64,000 nucleotides of DNA from an uncultured Candidatus Melainabacteria bacterium (GCA_949841365.1 CATKZI010000001.1:124001-188000); one strand, 5' to 3'. Positions 9,673-19,662 are shown, counted from the stretch's first letter. Program-made: numbers and translations. Notes: a model not told the origin generated them from the letters alone.

Positions 9673-10317
9673 ATGTTGAATAATTTTGAAAGCTTTGACA
9701 ATTCTGAAACATCGGCAAGAAAATCTGCACTTATACAAGAGCGTGTAGGGTTGGTTTCTACACACATGTATAAACAATTTTTGGACTATCAGCATGCAAA
9801 CGTTAATACAAACGAAATTTTTTCGAGAATGCTTGATAATCTTCAAGTCGTTGCAGATACGTTAAAAGAAGCTTTCTCATCAAGAAACATTACAACTCAG
9901 AACATTTACGTTGACACAGACCCGCAGCGTTCTGTAGTTATTGTAAATATTTTGTGGCATAAAATGAGTTTTACAACAAGATGCAACTACCAACCTCAGG
10001 CACTATACAGAGAAGACGGTCAGCATCTTTTCTCAAGCAGAATTATGGCTATCAAAGGCAACTATTACGAGCTTATGAAAGGTGTTACAGACCATGACGA
10101 TGAAATGGGTAAACTTCTTGACAACGAAGTTGCTTCATTGTTTATTCCGCCGGAATCAACACAAAACTCAATAATGAAAATACGCCACCTGCCAAATCGT
10201 GAATTTTACCTTAATCAGGTTGACGCACCGCGTGAATTTGTTCTAAAAGTAATAGAAACAATCTGCGGCGGCGGTTTCTACCACGAAGAAGGGGCTAGAA
10301 AAAGCTTTAATATTTAG
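9673..10317 (+). CDS. Hypothetical protein
   Basis: Long ORF; start at internal ATG preceded by aaaaagg. Confidence 0.65.
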   Translation: MLNNFESFDNSETSARKSALIQERVGLVSTHMYKQFLDYQHANVNTNEIFSRMLDNLQVVADTLKEAFSSRNITTQNIYVDTDPQRSVVIVNILWHKMSFTTRCNYQPQALYREDGQHLFSSRIMAIKGNYYELMKGVTDHDDEMGKLLDNEVASLFIPPESTQNSIMKIRHLPNREFYLNQVDAPREFVLKVIETICGGGFYHEEGARKSFNI

Positions 10318-10565
10318 TCCAACGTGAGCTTTGAGGAAACTTCCGCAACGATACGCTGTACATCAGCACCGCCGATTGCGACTTCCAAAATCAACGGACT
10401 ATGGATTAAAACAGTTTCGGAATATTCCATTGTGTCAACATTTATTATGTCAAATTCAATAAAATCATCACCTGCAAAAGTAAGTTTTCCGTACTCACCG
10501 CCTGTTGCCCATTTTATAAACATGTATTGATTTTCATATTCTTTTAATTTTTCGACTAATCTCAT
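10314..10565 (-). CDS. Hypothetical protein
   Basis: 83-aa ORF, convergent with a few-bp overlap to upstream CDS. Confidence 0.6.
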   Translation of the reverse strand: MRLVEKLKEYENQYMFIKWATGGEYGKLTFAGDDFIEFDIINVDTMEYSETVLIHSPLILEVAIGGADVQRIVAEVSSKLTLD

Positions 10566-10618
10566 AAATCCCTCTCACATATAATATTTTAGTGATTTAT
10601 TTTGATAAGTCAAGAACT

Positions 10619-11377
10619 TTATTCTTTACAAGAATGCGTACCGTTTTGAAGCAATTTGTCATGGCAATGCATATAATCAACATTTTCATATTCAATTATC
10701 CAACCTGCGCAAGAAGCCCCGTTTGTTAAACAATCATCGACACCGTTTAACCCGCTCCAATTATTTGAAAAACTATTCTGCCAAGGATAAAGTTGTGGAG
10801 AAACTTTTCTAGACCAAGCATTAGTATAATCAGCAATTTCAAATTTAAATACATCCTTACCAAAACGATTCGGACCTTTTAAACCATTCACGTCAACAGT
10901 AATATAACCGTATCTGAACCACCACTTACCATCCGTTCTAAATTGATGAAAAGAGAACAGCATACCGTTATTAAGAATTCCGCTATGATTTGCAAGTGCC
11001 ATAACAGAGCTTGTCCCGCTTGTAGCATACATATCCCTATACGGATAAACTTTAGGTTTTTTACAAAAATAATAACAATCTGAATTTCCACAATCTTCAG
11101 TCAATTTAAGGTTCTCGGTAATTCTTTCAAACCACAAATCATCTGCGGATTGTTCTCCTGTAGTAACCCACATTTCTGCAGGACCATATTTTGTCTGTGC
11201 CATTTCCAAACCATTACTAAATAGGTTATAAGCCTGTTTTACCTGCGCAATCAAAACTTTATCGCGATGATTGGCAATTAAAGACGGCATAGTCAATGCA
11301 GCGACAACCCCAATAACACCCAATGTAATTAACACCTCAGCAAGAGTAAAACCCAAGCGTGCCGCTTGACCCGCCAT
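10619..11377 (-). CDS. Prepilin-type protein; true start probably upstream at 11457 across a G10 tract
   Basis: GFTLAEVLITLGVIGVVAALTMPSLIANHR; no RBS at the 11377 ATG, strong SD at 11465-11473 before the 11457 ATG. Confidence 0.85.
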   Translation of the reverse strand: MAGQAARLGFTLAEVLITLGVIGVVAALTMPSLIANHRDKVLIAQVKQAYNLFSNGLEMAQTKYGPAEMWVTTGEQSADDLWFERITENLKLTEDCGNSDCYYFCKKPKVYPYRDMYATSGTSSVMALANHSGILNNGMLFSFHQFRTDGKWWFRYGYITVDVNGLKGPNRFGKDVFKFEIADYTNAWSRKVSPQLYPWQNSFSNNWSGLNGVDDCLTNGASCAGWIIEYENVDYMHCHDKLLQNGTHSCKE

Positions 11378-11423
11378 ATGAGTTTTGGAATAATTTTCAA
11401 AACTCCCTAATTCGCTGTAAGTG

Positions 11424-11433
11424 CCCCCCCCCC
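11424..11433 (-). repeat. Homopolymer G10 (C10 on + strand)
   Basis: Direct count of C residues at 11424-11433. Confidence 0.9.
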
Positions 11434-11669
11434 AACAACAAATTGATTTAATTTCATAAGCTACCCTCCTTTTCGATAATTATACAAAAAATATAAAAAA
11501 AAGTCACACATCTTGTGCGACTTTGAACAATAATCTTGGGAGGAGATTTGGGGATAGTTGTACATGCATGATAATGCAAGCATGCCAAATTTGTTACACA
11601 TGTAATTAAAAAATTAATAAAAATTTACAATTCCTTGATTTTATATTATAATGGTGGTTAGAGGTAATC

Positions 11670-12113
11670 ATGAAAATTCTTGTTATAAACGGTGTAAACC
11701 TTAATATGCTTGGCATTCGCGAACCTGACAAATACGGAAGCATGACTTTAAAAGATTTGGAAAAAGAATTGTATTCATATTCTTTTGAACTCGGGATTAA
11801 TCTTGAAGCCTTTCAGAGTAATCATGAGGGTGAAATTGTCGAAAAAATTCACAGTGCAAAAGACAATTTTGACGGGATTGTAATAAATGCAGGAGCATAC
11901 ACGCACACAAGCGTTGCAATAAGAGATGCCTTGTTAGCAGTAGAAATCCCAACCGTTGAAGTTCATATTACAAACATATATAAACGAGAAGAATTCAGAC
12001 ACCACTCATATCTTGCCCCTGTTTGTATCGGACAGATATCAGGGTTTGGGGTTAACTCATATAAACTCGGTTTAAAAGCGGTTGTCGACTATTTATCGAC
12101 AACTAAAAACTAA
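11670..12113 (+). CDS. aroQ: Type II 3-dehydroquinate dehydratase
   Basis: INGVNLNMLGIREPDKYGSMTL; NAGAYTHTSVAIRDAL; EVHITNIYKREEFRHHS. Confidence 0.96.
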   Translation: MKILVINGVNLNMLGIREPDKYGSMTLKDLEKELYSYSFELGINLEAFQSNHEGEIVEKIHSAKDNFDGIVINAGAYTHTSVAIRDALLAVEIPTVEVHITNIYKREEFRHHSYLAPVCIGQISGFGVNSYKLGLKAVVDYLSTTKN

Positions 12114-12124
12114 GGTGCAATCAA

Positions 12125-12463
12125 CTATTTTTGAAATTCATCAACAAAAGCTTTACTTACTGCCAAAGCTTTAAGTTGTGCATCTTCAACTCCTGCATCT
12201 GTATACTTTTTCTCTGCAAGTTCAGCAACTTCAAGAGCTTTTGATGCAAGTTCAGGATTTTGAGCAAATACCTTGATATCATTTTCAAGGTTATCAGCAG
12301 TAATACCTGCTCTGTTTGCAGGGTTTTCAGGAATTTCAGTAATTTCCTTAGTTTGAGCTTCTTCTACTTGAGGAGCAGTTTCTTGAACAGTTTCTGTTTT
12401 TACCTGTTCTACTTTTTGTGGTTGTTGTGGAATACTTGGAGTGTTCTTTGGTATTTCGTTCAT
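12125..12463 (-). CDS. Hypothetical Pro/Glu/Gln-rich protein
   Basis: Low-complexity N-term PSIPQQPQKVEQVKTETVQETAPQVEEAQ. Confidence 0.5.
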   Translation of the reverse strand: MNEIPKNTPSIPQQPQKVEQVKTETVQETAPQVEEAQTKEITEIPENPANRAGITADNLENDIKVFAQNPELASKALEVAELAEKKYTDAGVEDAQLKALAVSKAFVDEFQK

Positions 12464-12678
12464 AATAACATCCTCACATATTGTCTCGTTTTACGTTTAA
12501 AAACACCTAAATAAATTTTTTTGCTAGTTTGTTAAAAAAAAATTACAAAAATTAATATAAAATATCTTATAACCTTTTCTTACAGACTGTTTATGCTATA
12601 TTGAAAGTACAACGTAAGCAATTTTAGAGTATATATACGTTATATAAAGTATACAACATTAAAGGAAGTAATGCAACT

Positions 12679-13794
12679 ATGAATATTACTAATTTATTTA
12701 GTAACATAAATCCGAGAGAAGTCATAAAAAACCTCCCCGATGCAGTTCTGGTAGTAGAAGCAGACGGCAGAATTATCTGGGCTAATGACAAATCTGCGGT
12801 AATTTTTGAAACAAGAGTTAATGATTTAAAAGGATTGAATTTTGATGAAATTGTTGTTAACGGGCTTGAACTTGCAGAAAAATCTTTTGCAAGAAGAAAT
12901 TCCGTTGTGACCGGTGCATTCACTATTGAAGGCAAAGAATTTTTTGTAGAAATGAATGCAAAAAAATATATTGAACAATATTTCATTACAATAAGAGATA
13001 TTACTGCAATGACAAATGTTCTTGCCAACGCAGAAAAAACAGGCAGACTTAATAAAGAAAAAAATATAATGCTTACTAAATTGTCTAATGAAATTAAATC
13101 TCCAATTCAGTCAATAATCGGTTTTTCACAGGCATTACTGGATGGACTCGGCGGAGAAATCAATGACAAACAGACAAAATACGTAAGAATTATAAACAAA
13201 AATTCTACAGAACTGTTACATTTTATGGATAAATTCTTAGAATTTTCACAGGCAGAATCTTCATTGTTCAGATACGAAAATCAGCCGTTTGACCTTGTAA
13301 ACACCATTCAAACAGTTATAAAAAATAATGATTTAGCATTAACTGCCAAAAATTTGGAAGTAAACTATGATTTTGAAGAATTTAACAAAAAAGTTGTATA
13401 CAGCGACGAGGATTCGGTCAAAATAGTTTTACAAAACCTGCTTGAAACTTCAATGAAATTGACAGAAGTCGGCTCAATAACAATCAAAGTTGACCACCCT
13501 GACCTTGATGTAATTGATAAATGCGGTGCAAAAATATTTAAAGGCGGAACAAGCAATTCTTATGTAAGAATTACCCTGACCGATACAGGTATGGGACTTG
13601 CCGAAACTGAAATGGAAGGTATATTTGAACCTTACACACAGCTTGACAAAGCTCACAAAAAAACTATTGTGCGCTCAATTACACTCGGAACAGCTCAAAC
13701 AATTATGAAACGCCTCGGCGGTGCTGTATGGGTTAATTCCGAAGTTATGAAAGGCTGTACTTTCACTATTATATTACCTGTTGAAAAGGAATAA
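12679..13794 (+). CDS. PAS-histidine-kinase-like protein with degenerate H-box
   Basis: PAS-like N-term DAVLVVEADGRIIWANDKSAVIFE; HK-like SNEIKSPIQSIIGFSQ and DTGMGL; acceptor His replaced by Asn. Confidence 0.8.
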   Translation: MNITNLFSNINPREVIKNLPDAVLVVEADGRIIWANDKSAVIFETRVNDLKGLNFDEIVVNGLELAEKSFARRNSVVTGAFTIEGKEFFVEMNAKKYIEQYFITIRDITAMTNVLANAEKTGRLNKEKNIMLTKLSNEIKSPIQSIIGFSQALLDGLGGEINDKQTKYVRIINKNSTELLHFMDKFLEFSQAESSLFRYENQPFDLVNTIQTVIKNNDLALTAKNLEVNYDFEEFNKKVVYSDEDSVKIVLQNLLETSMKLTEVGSITIKVDHPDLDVIDKCGAKIFKGGTSNSYVRITLTDTGMGLAETEMEGIFEPYTQLDKAHKKTIVRSITLGTAQTIMKRLGGAVWVNSEVMKGCTFTIILPVEKE

Positions 13795-13796
13795 AA

Positions 13797-14783
13797 ATGA
13801 GCAGTGTAACTTTAAAAAATGTCACTAAAATTTACGACAAGAAAAAGGTTATTGATAATGTTGATTTAAACATTAATGATAAAGAATTTGTGGTACTTGT
13901 CGGAGCTTCAGGATGCGGCAAATCAACTCTTTTGAGAATGATTGCAGGTCTTGAAGATATTACGGACGGTGAAATCTGTATCGGCGATAAAAAAGTCAAT
14001 GATGTTCACCCGAAAGACCGTGATATTGCTTTTGTTTTTCAAAGTTACGCACTATATCCGCATATGACTGTAAGAGAAAATATTGCGTTCGGGTTAAAAA
14101 TGCGCAAAGTTGACAAAGAAACCATTGAAAAAAAAGTTCAGGAAGCTGCTGAAATTCTTGATTTAGGTGAATATTTAGACAGAAAACCAAAACAGCTTTC
14201 AGGCGGGCAGCGTCAGCGTGTAGCTTTAGGACGTGCAATTGTAAGAAACCCGAAAGTTTTCTTAATGGATGAACCTTTATCAAATCTGGATGCAAAACTT
14301 CGTGTTCAAATGCGTTCTGAAATAAAAAAATTACATGAAAAATTGCAGACAACATTTATCTACGTAACCCATGACCAGACAGAAGCATTAACTATGGGTG
14401 ACAGAGTTGTAGTTTTGAATAACGGAATAATCCAACAAGCTGACAGTCCCGAAAACATTTATAATAATCCTGCAAACACATTCGTTGCAGGCTTTGTAGG
14501 CTCTCCGCAGATGAACTTTATTGACGGGAAAGTTTTTGACAAAGGCGATTGCGTTGTCGGAATACGTCCTGAAAAAATGGTAACAAACGGCGATATTAAA
14601 TTAACCGTCAAAGTAGATATCACCGAACTTTTGGGCAGTGAAAAAATTGCATACTTCAATATCGAAGACAAAAAATGCTCCGCAAAACTTCCTGCAGACT
14701 TTCAGTTGGACGAAACTCTTGAACTTAGCATAAATCCTGATGATTTATACTTCTTTGACCAAGAAACAGGAAAACGCATCTAA
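13797..14783 (+). CDS. ABC transporter ATP-binding protein (MalK/UgpC-like)
   Basis: GASGCGKSTLLRMIAGLE; QLSGGQRQRVALGRAIVRNPKVFLMDEPLSNLDAKLR. Confidence 0.94.
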   Translation: MSSVTLKNVTKIYDKKKVIDNVDLNINDKEFVVLVGASGCGKSTLLRMIAGLEDITDGEICIGDKKVNDVHPKDRDIAFVFQSYALYPHMTVRENIAFGLKMRKVDKETIEKKVQEAAEILDLGEYLDRKPKQLSGGQRQRVALGRAIVRNPKVFLMDEPLSNLDAKLRVQMRSEIKKLHEKLQTTFIYVTHDQTEALTMGDRVVVLNNGIIQQADSPENIYNNPANTFVAGFVGSPQMNFIDGKVFDKGDCVVGIRPEKMVTNGDIKLTVKVDITELLGSEKIAYFNIEDKKCSAKLPADFQLDETLELSINPDDLYFFDQETGKRI

Positions 14784-14986
14784 CTGTCGTCACAATCACT
14801 TTCCACCCAAACTATTGTAACATTTATCGGTTTTGCAAACGGATTTGTCATATGCAAAAACGGATTTTGGGCTATGCTGTCATAGAATTTTATTTTCTCT
14901 GACAGTTTTTTAGTGTAATCTAATAAATTCATACATACATTATGTAAATATTTCTCCAAACTATAATCCCACTCAGGCAGTATTAT
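14780..14986 (-). pseudogene. Possible gene remnant without start/RBS
   Basis: Open frame ending ...IAQNPFLHMTNPFAKPINVTIVWVESDCDDS*, stop overlaps ABC gene stop; in-frame stop immediately upstream. Confidence 0.25.
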
Positions 14987-15063
14987 TTAATACACCTGAC
15001 TACCCAAGCGAGCAATACCGAAAAGTAATAAATTTTTCTAAAATGCTTGAACGGAGGGATATT

Positions 15064-15636
15064 ATGACAAAATTACATGGCACAAAAACAGAACAAAATC
15101 TTATCAACGCATTTGCAGGTGAATCACAAGCAAGAAACAGATACTCGTATTTTGCAAAACAGGCAAAAGAAGAAGGTTATGAGCAAATTTCTGCAATTTT
15201 TCTTGTTACAGCAGAAAACGAAAAAGAACACGCAAAACGTTTTTACGAGTATCTCGGCAATATGAGAAGACATGTGGATTCAGAATATCCGTTTGAACTC
15301 GGTACAACAGAAGAAAACCTTAAAAGTGCGGTAGAAGGTGAAAATGAAGAAGCTGAAATTCTTTATTCAGAAGCTGAAAAAACAGCTCGCGAAGAAGGTT
15401 TTGACAAGATAGCAGATACATTTCACTATATAAGCAAGGCAGAAAAACATCACCGCGACAGATATGCAAAACTTTTAGAAAATGTTAAAAATGGTACTGT
15501 TTTCAAAAAAGACAAAGAAATAAACTGGATGTGCAGAGAATGCGGATTTACCTGCCACTCAAAATGTGCACCCGTTAAATGTCCGAGTTGTGAGCATCCG
15601 CAGGCTTATTTTCAGGTTCAATGCGAAGAATACTAA
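15064..15636 (+). CDS. Rubrerythrin
   Basis: NLINAFAGESQARNRYSYFAKQAKEEGYEQI; C-terminal rubredoxin-like CRECG..C..CP.C; RBS cggaggg. Confidence 0.94.
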   Translation: MTKLHGTKTEQNLINAFAGESQARNRYSYFAKQAKEEGYEQISAIFLVTAENEKEHAKRFYEYLGNMRRHVDSEYPFELGTTEENLKSAVEGENEEAEILYSEAEKTAREEGFDKIADTFHYISKAEKHHRDRYAKLLENVKNGTVFKKDKEINWMCRECGFTCHSKCAPVKCPSCEHPQAYFQVQCEEY

Positions 15637-15639
15637 AAA

Positions 15640-15659
15640 AAAGACCCTTTCGGGTCTTT
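15640..15659. terminator. Bidirectional terminator
   Basis: aaagaccc-tttc-gggtcttt. Confidence 0.75.
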
Positions 15660-16734
15660 ATTCTTGTTCAGAAGCTTCTTCGTTAACTGTCAGTGCAATT
15701 CGCTTGTCTGACGGATTAAATTTCAAGATATATGTATCAATCTTGTCGCCAACCTGCAAAATGCAATCTTTTTTGTTTTGAAGCTCAACGACCTCAGCAT
15801 GCGGTAACAATGCTTCAACACCGGGGAACACTTCTACAAAAGCTCCGAAGTGTTTAATTCTTGTGATTGTACCTTCAACTTTGTCGCCTTCTTTAATATT
15901 TTTTTCAGCTTCTAACCATGGATCAGGTTCTAAGTTTTTCAAACTCAAAGATACACGCTGTTTGTCATGGTCAACTGCGATAACTTCAACATCAATTTTG
16001 TCACCGACATTCAAAATATCTGTCGGATGATCAATCCATCTCCAGGAAAGCTGTGACAATGGAAGAAGTCCGTCAATTCCGCCTAAATCAATAAACGCGC
16101 CAAAATCCGTAATTCTTACAACATCACCTTTAACAACTTGTCCCGGTTCGATTTGTGAGAATACATTTTTTCTTGCTTCTACTGCGCTATCATCATAAAC
16201 TTTTTTATTAGATAAAATAAAGTTATTTTGCTGAGCATCAAGAGTTAAAATTTTCAACTCTAATTTTCCGCCGACTTCTAAATCAGATTCTTTTGCTCTT
16301 AATTGAGATGAAGGAACGAAACCTCTTACACCTGAAATTTCAACCAATACACCGCCTTTAACAACACCGGCAATTGTTCCGAGGATTGTTTCATCAGCTT
16401 CTTTAGCTTTTTCAAGTTCTTTCCAAGCATAAGCAAAATCAACTTTTTTGCGAGATAGAAGGAATTTTCCGTCTTCGTCTTCTTCTCTTATGATAAGAAA
16501 TTCGTATTCTTTACCTTTTTCAAATTTCTTTTCAACATTTTCATCTTTATCAACGGCTTCACGCGTAGGAACAACAGCAATTGTTTTTGCTCCGATATCA
16601 ACCATTACGCCTTGACCGTCATAACCACATACGATGCCTTTTACGAGATCACCTTTTTGAAACTTATAATCATATTGTTTCAACAGTTCTTCAAAATCTA
16701 ATTCTTTTGATGTCATTTTTACTCCATTTGTCAT
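15658..16734 (-). CDS. rpsA: 30S ribosomal protein S1
   Basis: Repeated S1 domains: VKGDVVRITDFGAFIDLGGIDGLLPLSQLSW; VEGTITRIKHFGAFVEVFPGVEALLPHAEV. Confidence 0.93.
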   Translation of the reverse strand: MTNGVKMTSKELDFEELLKQYDYKFQKGDLVKGIVCGYDGQGVMVDIGAKTIAVVPTREAVDKDENVEKKFEKGKEYEFLIIREEDEDGKFLLSRKKVDFAYAWKELEKAKEADETILGTIAGVVKGGVLVEISGVRGFVPSSQLRAKESDLEVGGKLELKILTLDAQQNNFILSNKKVYDDSAVEARKNVFSQIEPGQVVKGDVVRITDFGAFIDLGGIDGLLPLSQLSWRWIDHPTDILNVGDKIDVEVIAVDHDKQRVSLSLKNLEPDPWLEAEKNIKEGDKVEGTITRIKHFGAFVEVFPGVEALLPHAEVVELQNKKDCILQVGDKIDTYILKFNPSDKRIALTVNEEASEQE

Positions 16735-16833
16735 AAGACACTAATCTATTAACGTTGCGACCATTGTAACAAAATTTTAAAATTTTGTAAAGTTTTTTGT
16801 AAACTTACATTACGAATTTGCACAACAAAAACA

Positions 16834-16856
16834 GGCATTACAGTACCTACAATGCC
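16834..16856 (-). terminator. Probable valS terminator
   Basis: ggcatt...aatgcc stem followed on minus strand by TGTTTTTG. Confidence 0.5.
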
Positions 16857-16880
16857 AATTTTTGCTGTTATATAAGAGTT

Positions 16881-19523
16881 TTACGCTTTTAATGAAGCTA
16901 TTAAATCAAGAATAGCTTTCTCTTGAACTTCGATTTCAGAAATTCTTAATTTTGTTTGTTCAATCAATTCAGCCGGAGCATTTGCGACAAACTTAGGATT
17001 ATTAATTCTTCCTTCAAGAGATTTTTTCTCTCCTGTAAGTTTGTCCAATTTCTTTTGCTGACGAGCAATTTCAGCATCCAAATCAATTAAATCCGCAAGC
17101 GGGATAATAATTTTTGAAGCTGAAACAATTGCAGTAGCTGATTTTGGCGGGACTTCCGCATTCATATCAGCATAAGAAATATTTTCAACACGTGCCAAAC
17201 GTTTGATATACGCTTCAATTGCTTCAAAAATCGGTTTTTCGTCAGCAGTTGAACGAACTTCAATATCACATTTGATTGATGGTGAAATATTGAAACTTTG
17301 GCGAACATTTCTTAAAGAAGTAATTGTTTCAAACACAAGTTCCATTTCCTGTGCTTCTTTCGGGAAATCAAATTTATCTTCAAACACAGGGAAATCAGCA
17401 ACGATAATAGCTTTTGTTTCAGTTGACTTAGGAATTAACTGCCATACGCGCTCTGTAATATGAGGCATAATCGGATGTAACATTCTCAATGCCATATCAA
17501 GAACATATCTCAAAACTCTCTGAGTGTTTGCTTTCAATTCAGCATCCTGCAATTGGATTTTCGCAATTTCTACATACCAGTCGCAGTATGAATTCCAGAA
17601 GAAATCGTAAAGAACGTGTGCAACTTCGCCAATTCTGAAGTCTTTGATATTTTCATTAACTTCTTTTGCTGTCTTGTTTAATTTATCCAAAATCCACTTG
17701 TCAGCAATAGTCAAGTTGTCAAAATCGATTTCTTTATTGTCAACACCGTCAAGGTTCATCAACACAAATCTTGAAGCATTCCAGATTTTGTTGGCAAAGT
17801 TTCTGCCATATTCAAATCTTTCTTCGCTCATTTTAATATCCTGACCGCCGTAAGTACAAAGTGATGTCATTGTAAATCTCAAAGCATCACAACCGTATTT
17901 GTCAATAATTTTAACTGGATCGATTGTGTTGCCTTTAGATTTAGACATTTTCTGACCTTTTTCGTCACGGATTAAACCATGAATATAAACTGTCGAAAAT
18001 GGAGCTTTCCCTGTAAATTCCAATCCCATTGTAATCATTCTTGCAACCCAGAAGAAGATAATATCAAAACCTGTTACAAGAGTTGTAGTCGGATAGAATT
18101 TTTTGAAATCTGCGCTGTCAGTATTGGGCCAGCCCATAGTAGAGAACGGCCACAAACCTGATGAGAACCATGTATCAAGACAATCAGTATCCTGAACGTA
18201 GTTTTCAGGATCAGGATTTTCTTTTGCAACAACCATTTCGCCTGTTACTTTGTGATAATACGCAGGAATTTGATGTCCCCACCAGATTTGGCGTGAAATA
18301 CACCAATCGCGGATGTTTTCCATCCAACCAAGGTAGTTCTTTTCCCATCTGTCAGGAACAAATTTAATTCTGCCATCTTTAACCGCCGCAATAGCTTCTT
18401 TAGCAAGCGGTTCCATTTTTACAAACCATTGTTCGGAAAGTAACGGTTCAATTGTAGTTCCGCAGCGCTGGCATTTGCCGACGTTGTGTTCATGCTCGCG
18501 TGTTCTTAACAAGAAGTTGTTATAAGAAAGCATTCCAACAATTCTTTCTCTTGCTTCGTATCTGTCAAGCCCGTGAAGTTCTTGAGGAACTTCTCCGCAA
18601 GCCTTCATTTTGCCGTCATTATCAATTACCCAAATTGGTTTCAAATTGTGGCGTTGACCAACTTCAAAGTCATTCGGGTCATGTGCGGGAGTAATTTTAA
18701 CAGCACCTGTACCGAAGTTTTTGTCAACATATTCATCTGCAATAATCGGAATTTCTCTGCCTGAAAGCGGAATAATAACAGTTTTTCCGACCAATTCGGA
18801 ATATTTATGATCATCAGGATGAACTGCAATTGCAACATCGCCAAAAATTGTTTCAGGACGTGTAGTTGCAACAATAATTGCACCTGATTCGCCTTTCAAC
18901 GGATAAGAAATTTCCCACATATGTCCCTGTTCTGTTTCGTATTCTGTTTCAACATCAGAAATCGCACTATTACAGCGAGGACACCAGTTTACAATATATT
19001 TGCCTTTATAGATTAATCCTTTTTCGTAAAGTCTTACAAAAACTTCTTTTACAGCATCAGAACAGCCTTTATCAAATGTAAAACGTTCTCTTGAGCGGTC
19101 AAAAGATGCACCCAAACGTTTGCATTGGTCTAAAATTGCTGATTTGTGCTGATTTGTCCATTCCCAAGTTTTTTCAACAAATTTTTCTCTGCCCAAATCG
19201 TGACGAGTTAAACCTTCTTTTGCAAGCTGTTTTTCAACTACGTTTTGAGTCGCAAGACCCGCATGGTCAGTACCCGGAACCCAAAGAGTTTCATAACCCG
19301 CCATTCTGTGATAACGGACAAGAATATCCTGCGAAGTTTCGTCCAAAGCGTGTCCCATGTGCAATACACCGGTAACGTTTGGAGGCGGAATTACTATAGA
19401 ATAAGGCGGTTTGTCAGAGCTTGAATCAGCTTTGAAAAATTCGCCGTCTTCCCAAAACTTATAAATACTTTCTTCTGTTTCTTTTGCATCATAAACTGTA
19501 GGTAAATCTTTAATTGCTATCAT
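16881..19523 (-). CDS. valS: Valine--tRNA ligase
   Basis: PPPNVTGVLHMGHALDETSQDILVRYHRMAGYETLWVPGTDHAGLATQ; KMSKSKGNTIDP. Confidence 0.97.
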   Translation of the reverse strand: MIAIKDLPTVYDAKETEESIYKFWEDGEFFKADSSSDKPPYSIVIPPPNVTGVLHMGHALDETSQDILVRYHRMAGYETLWVPGTDHAGLATQNVVEKQLAKEGLTRHDLGREKFVEKTWEWTNQHKSAILDQCKRLGASFDRSRERFTFDKGCSDAVKEVFVRLYEKGLIYKGKYIVNWCPRCNSAISDVETEYETEQGHMWEISYPLKGESGAIIVATTRPETIFGDVAIAVHPDDHKYSELVGKTVIIPLSGREIPIIADEYVDKNFGTGAVKITPAHDPNDFEVGQRHNLKPIWVIDNDGKMKACGEVPQELHGLDRYEARERIVGMLSYNNFLLRTREHEHNVGKCQRCGTTIEPLLSEQWFVKMEPLAKEAIAAVKDGRIKFVPDRWEKNYLGWMENIRDWCISRQIWWGHQIPAYYHKVTGEMVVAKENPDPENYVQDTDCLDTWFSSGLWPFSTMGWPNTDSADFKKFYPTTTLVTGFDIIFFWVARMITMGLEFTGKAPFSTVYIHGLIRDEKGQKMSKSKGNTIDPVKIIDKYGCDALRFTMTSLCTYGGQDIKMSEERFEYGRNFANKIWNASRFVLMNLDGVDNKEIDFDNLTIADKWILDKLNKTAKEVNENIKDFRIGEVAHVLYDFFWNSYCDWYVEIAKIQLQDAELKANTQRVLRYVLDMALRMLHPIMPHITERVWQLIPKSTETKAIIVADFPVFEDKFDFPKEAQEMELVFETITSLRNVRQSFNISPSIKCDIEVRSTADEKPIFEAIEAYIKRLARVENISYADMNAEVPPKSATAIVSASKIIIPLADLIDLDAEIARQQKKLDKLTGEKKSLEGRINNPKFVANAPAELIEQTKLRISEIEVQEKAILDLIASLKA

Positions 19524-19574
19524 ATAAAAATCCTTCTTATTTTGCGTATAACATAAGAATAGCATAAAAAAAAA

Positions 19575-19600
19575 AGAGCGTAAACAATACGCTCTCTTTT
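19575..19600 (-). terminator. Terminator-like hairpin between fabI and valS
   Basis: gagcgta-aacaa-tacgctc flanked by A/T runs. Confidence 0.7.
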
Positions 19601-19620
19601 TTATAATATTATCTTAGCCT

Positions 19621-19662
19621 TATCCAACACCCAATATTGCGCGTGCAGCGGCTACGGTGCTA
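19621..19662 (-). repeat. Intergenic repeat R2 copy, starts at fabI TAG stop
   Basis: Minus: GTAGCCGCTGCACGCGCAATATTGGGTGTTGGATAA; matches copy at 47166-47207. Confidence 0.6.

Noticed and set aside
11424-11433. Treating the C10 run as certain evidence of an OFF state
   Set aside because: Homopolymer length is error-prone in sequencing; the architecture is solid but the on/off state in this sample cannot be decided from one consensus.
18161-19375. Several plus-strand ORFs of 60-94 aa opposite valS
   Set aside because: All lie antisense to conserved valS codons; no RBS or recognisable product.
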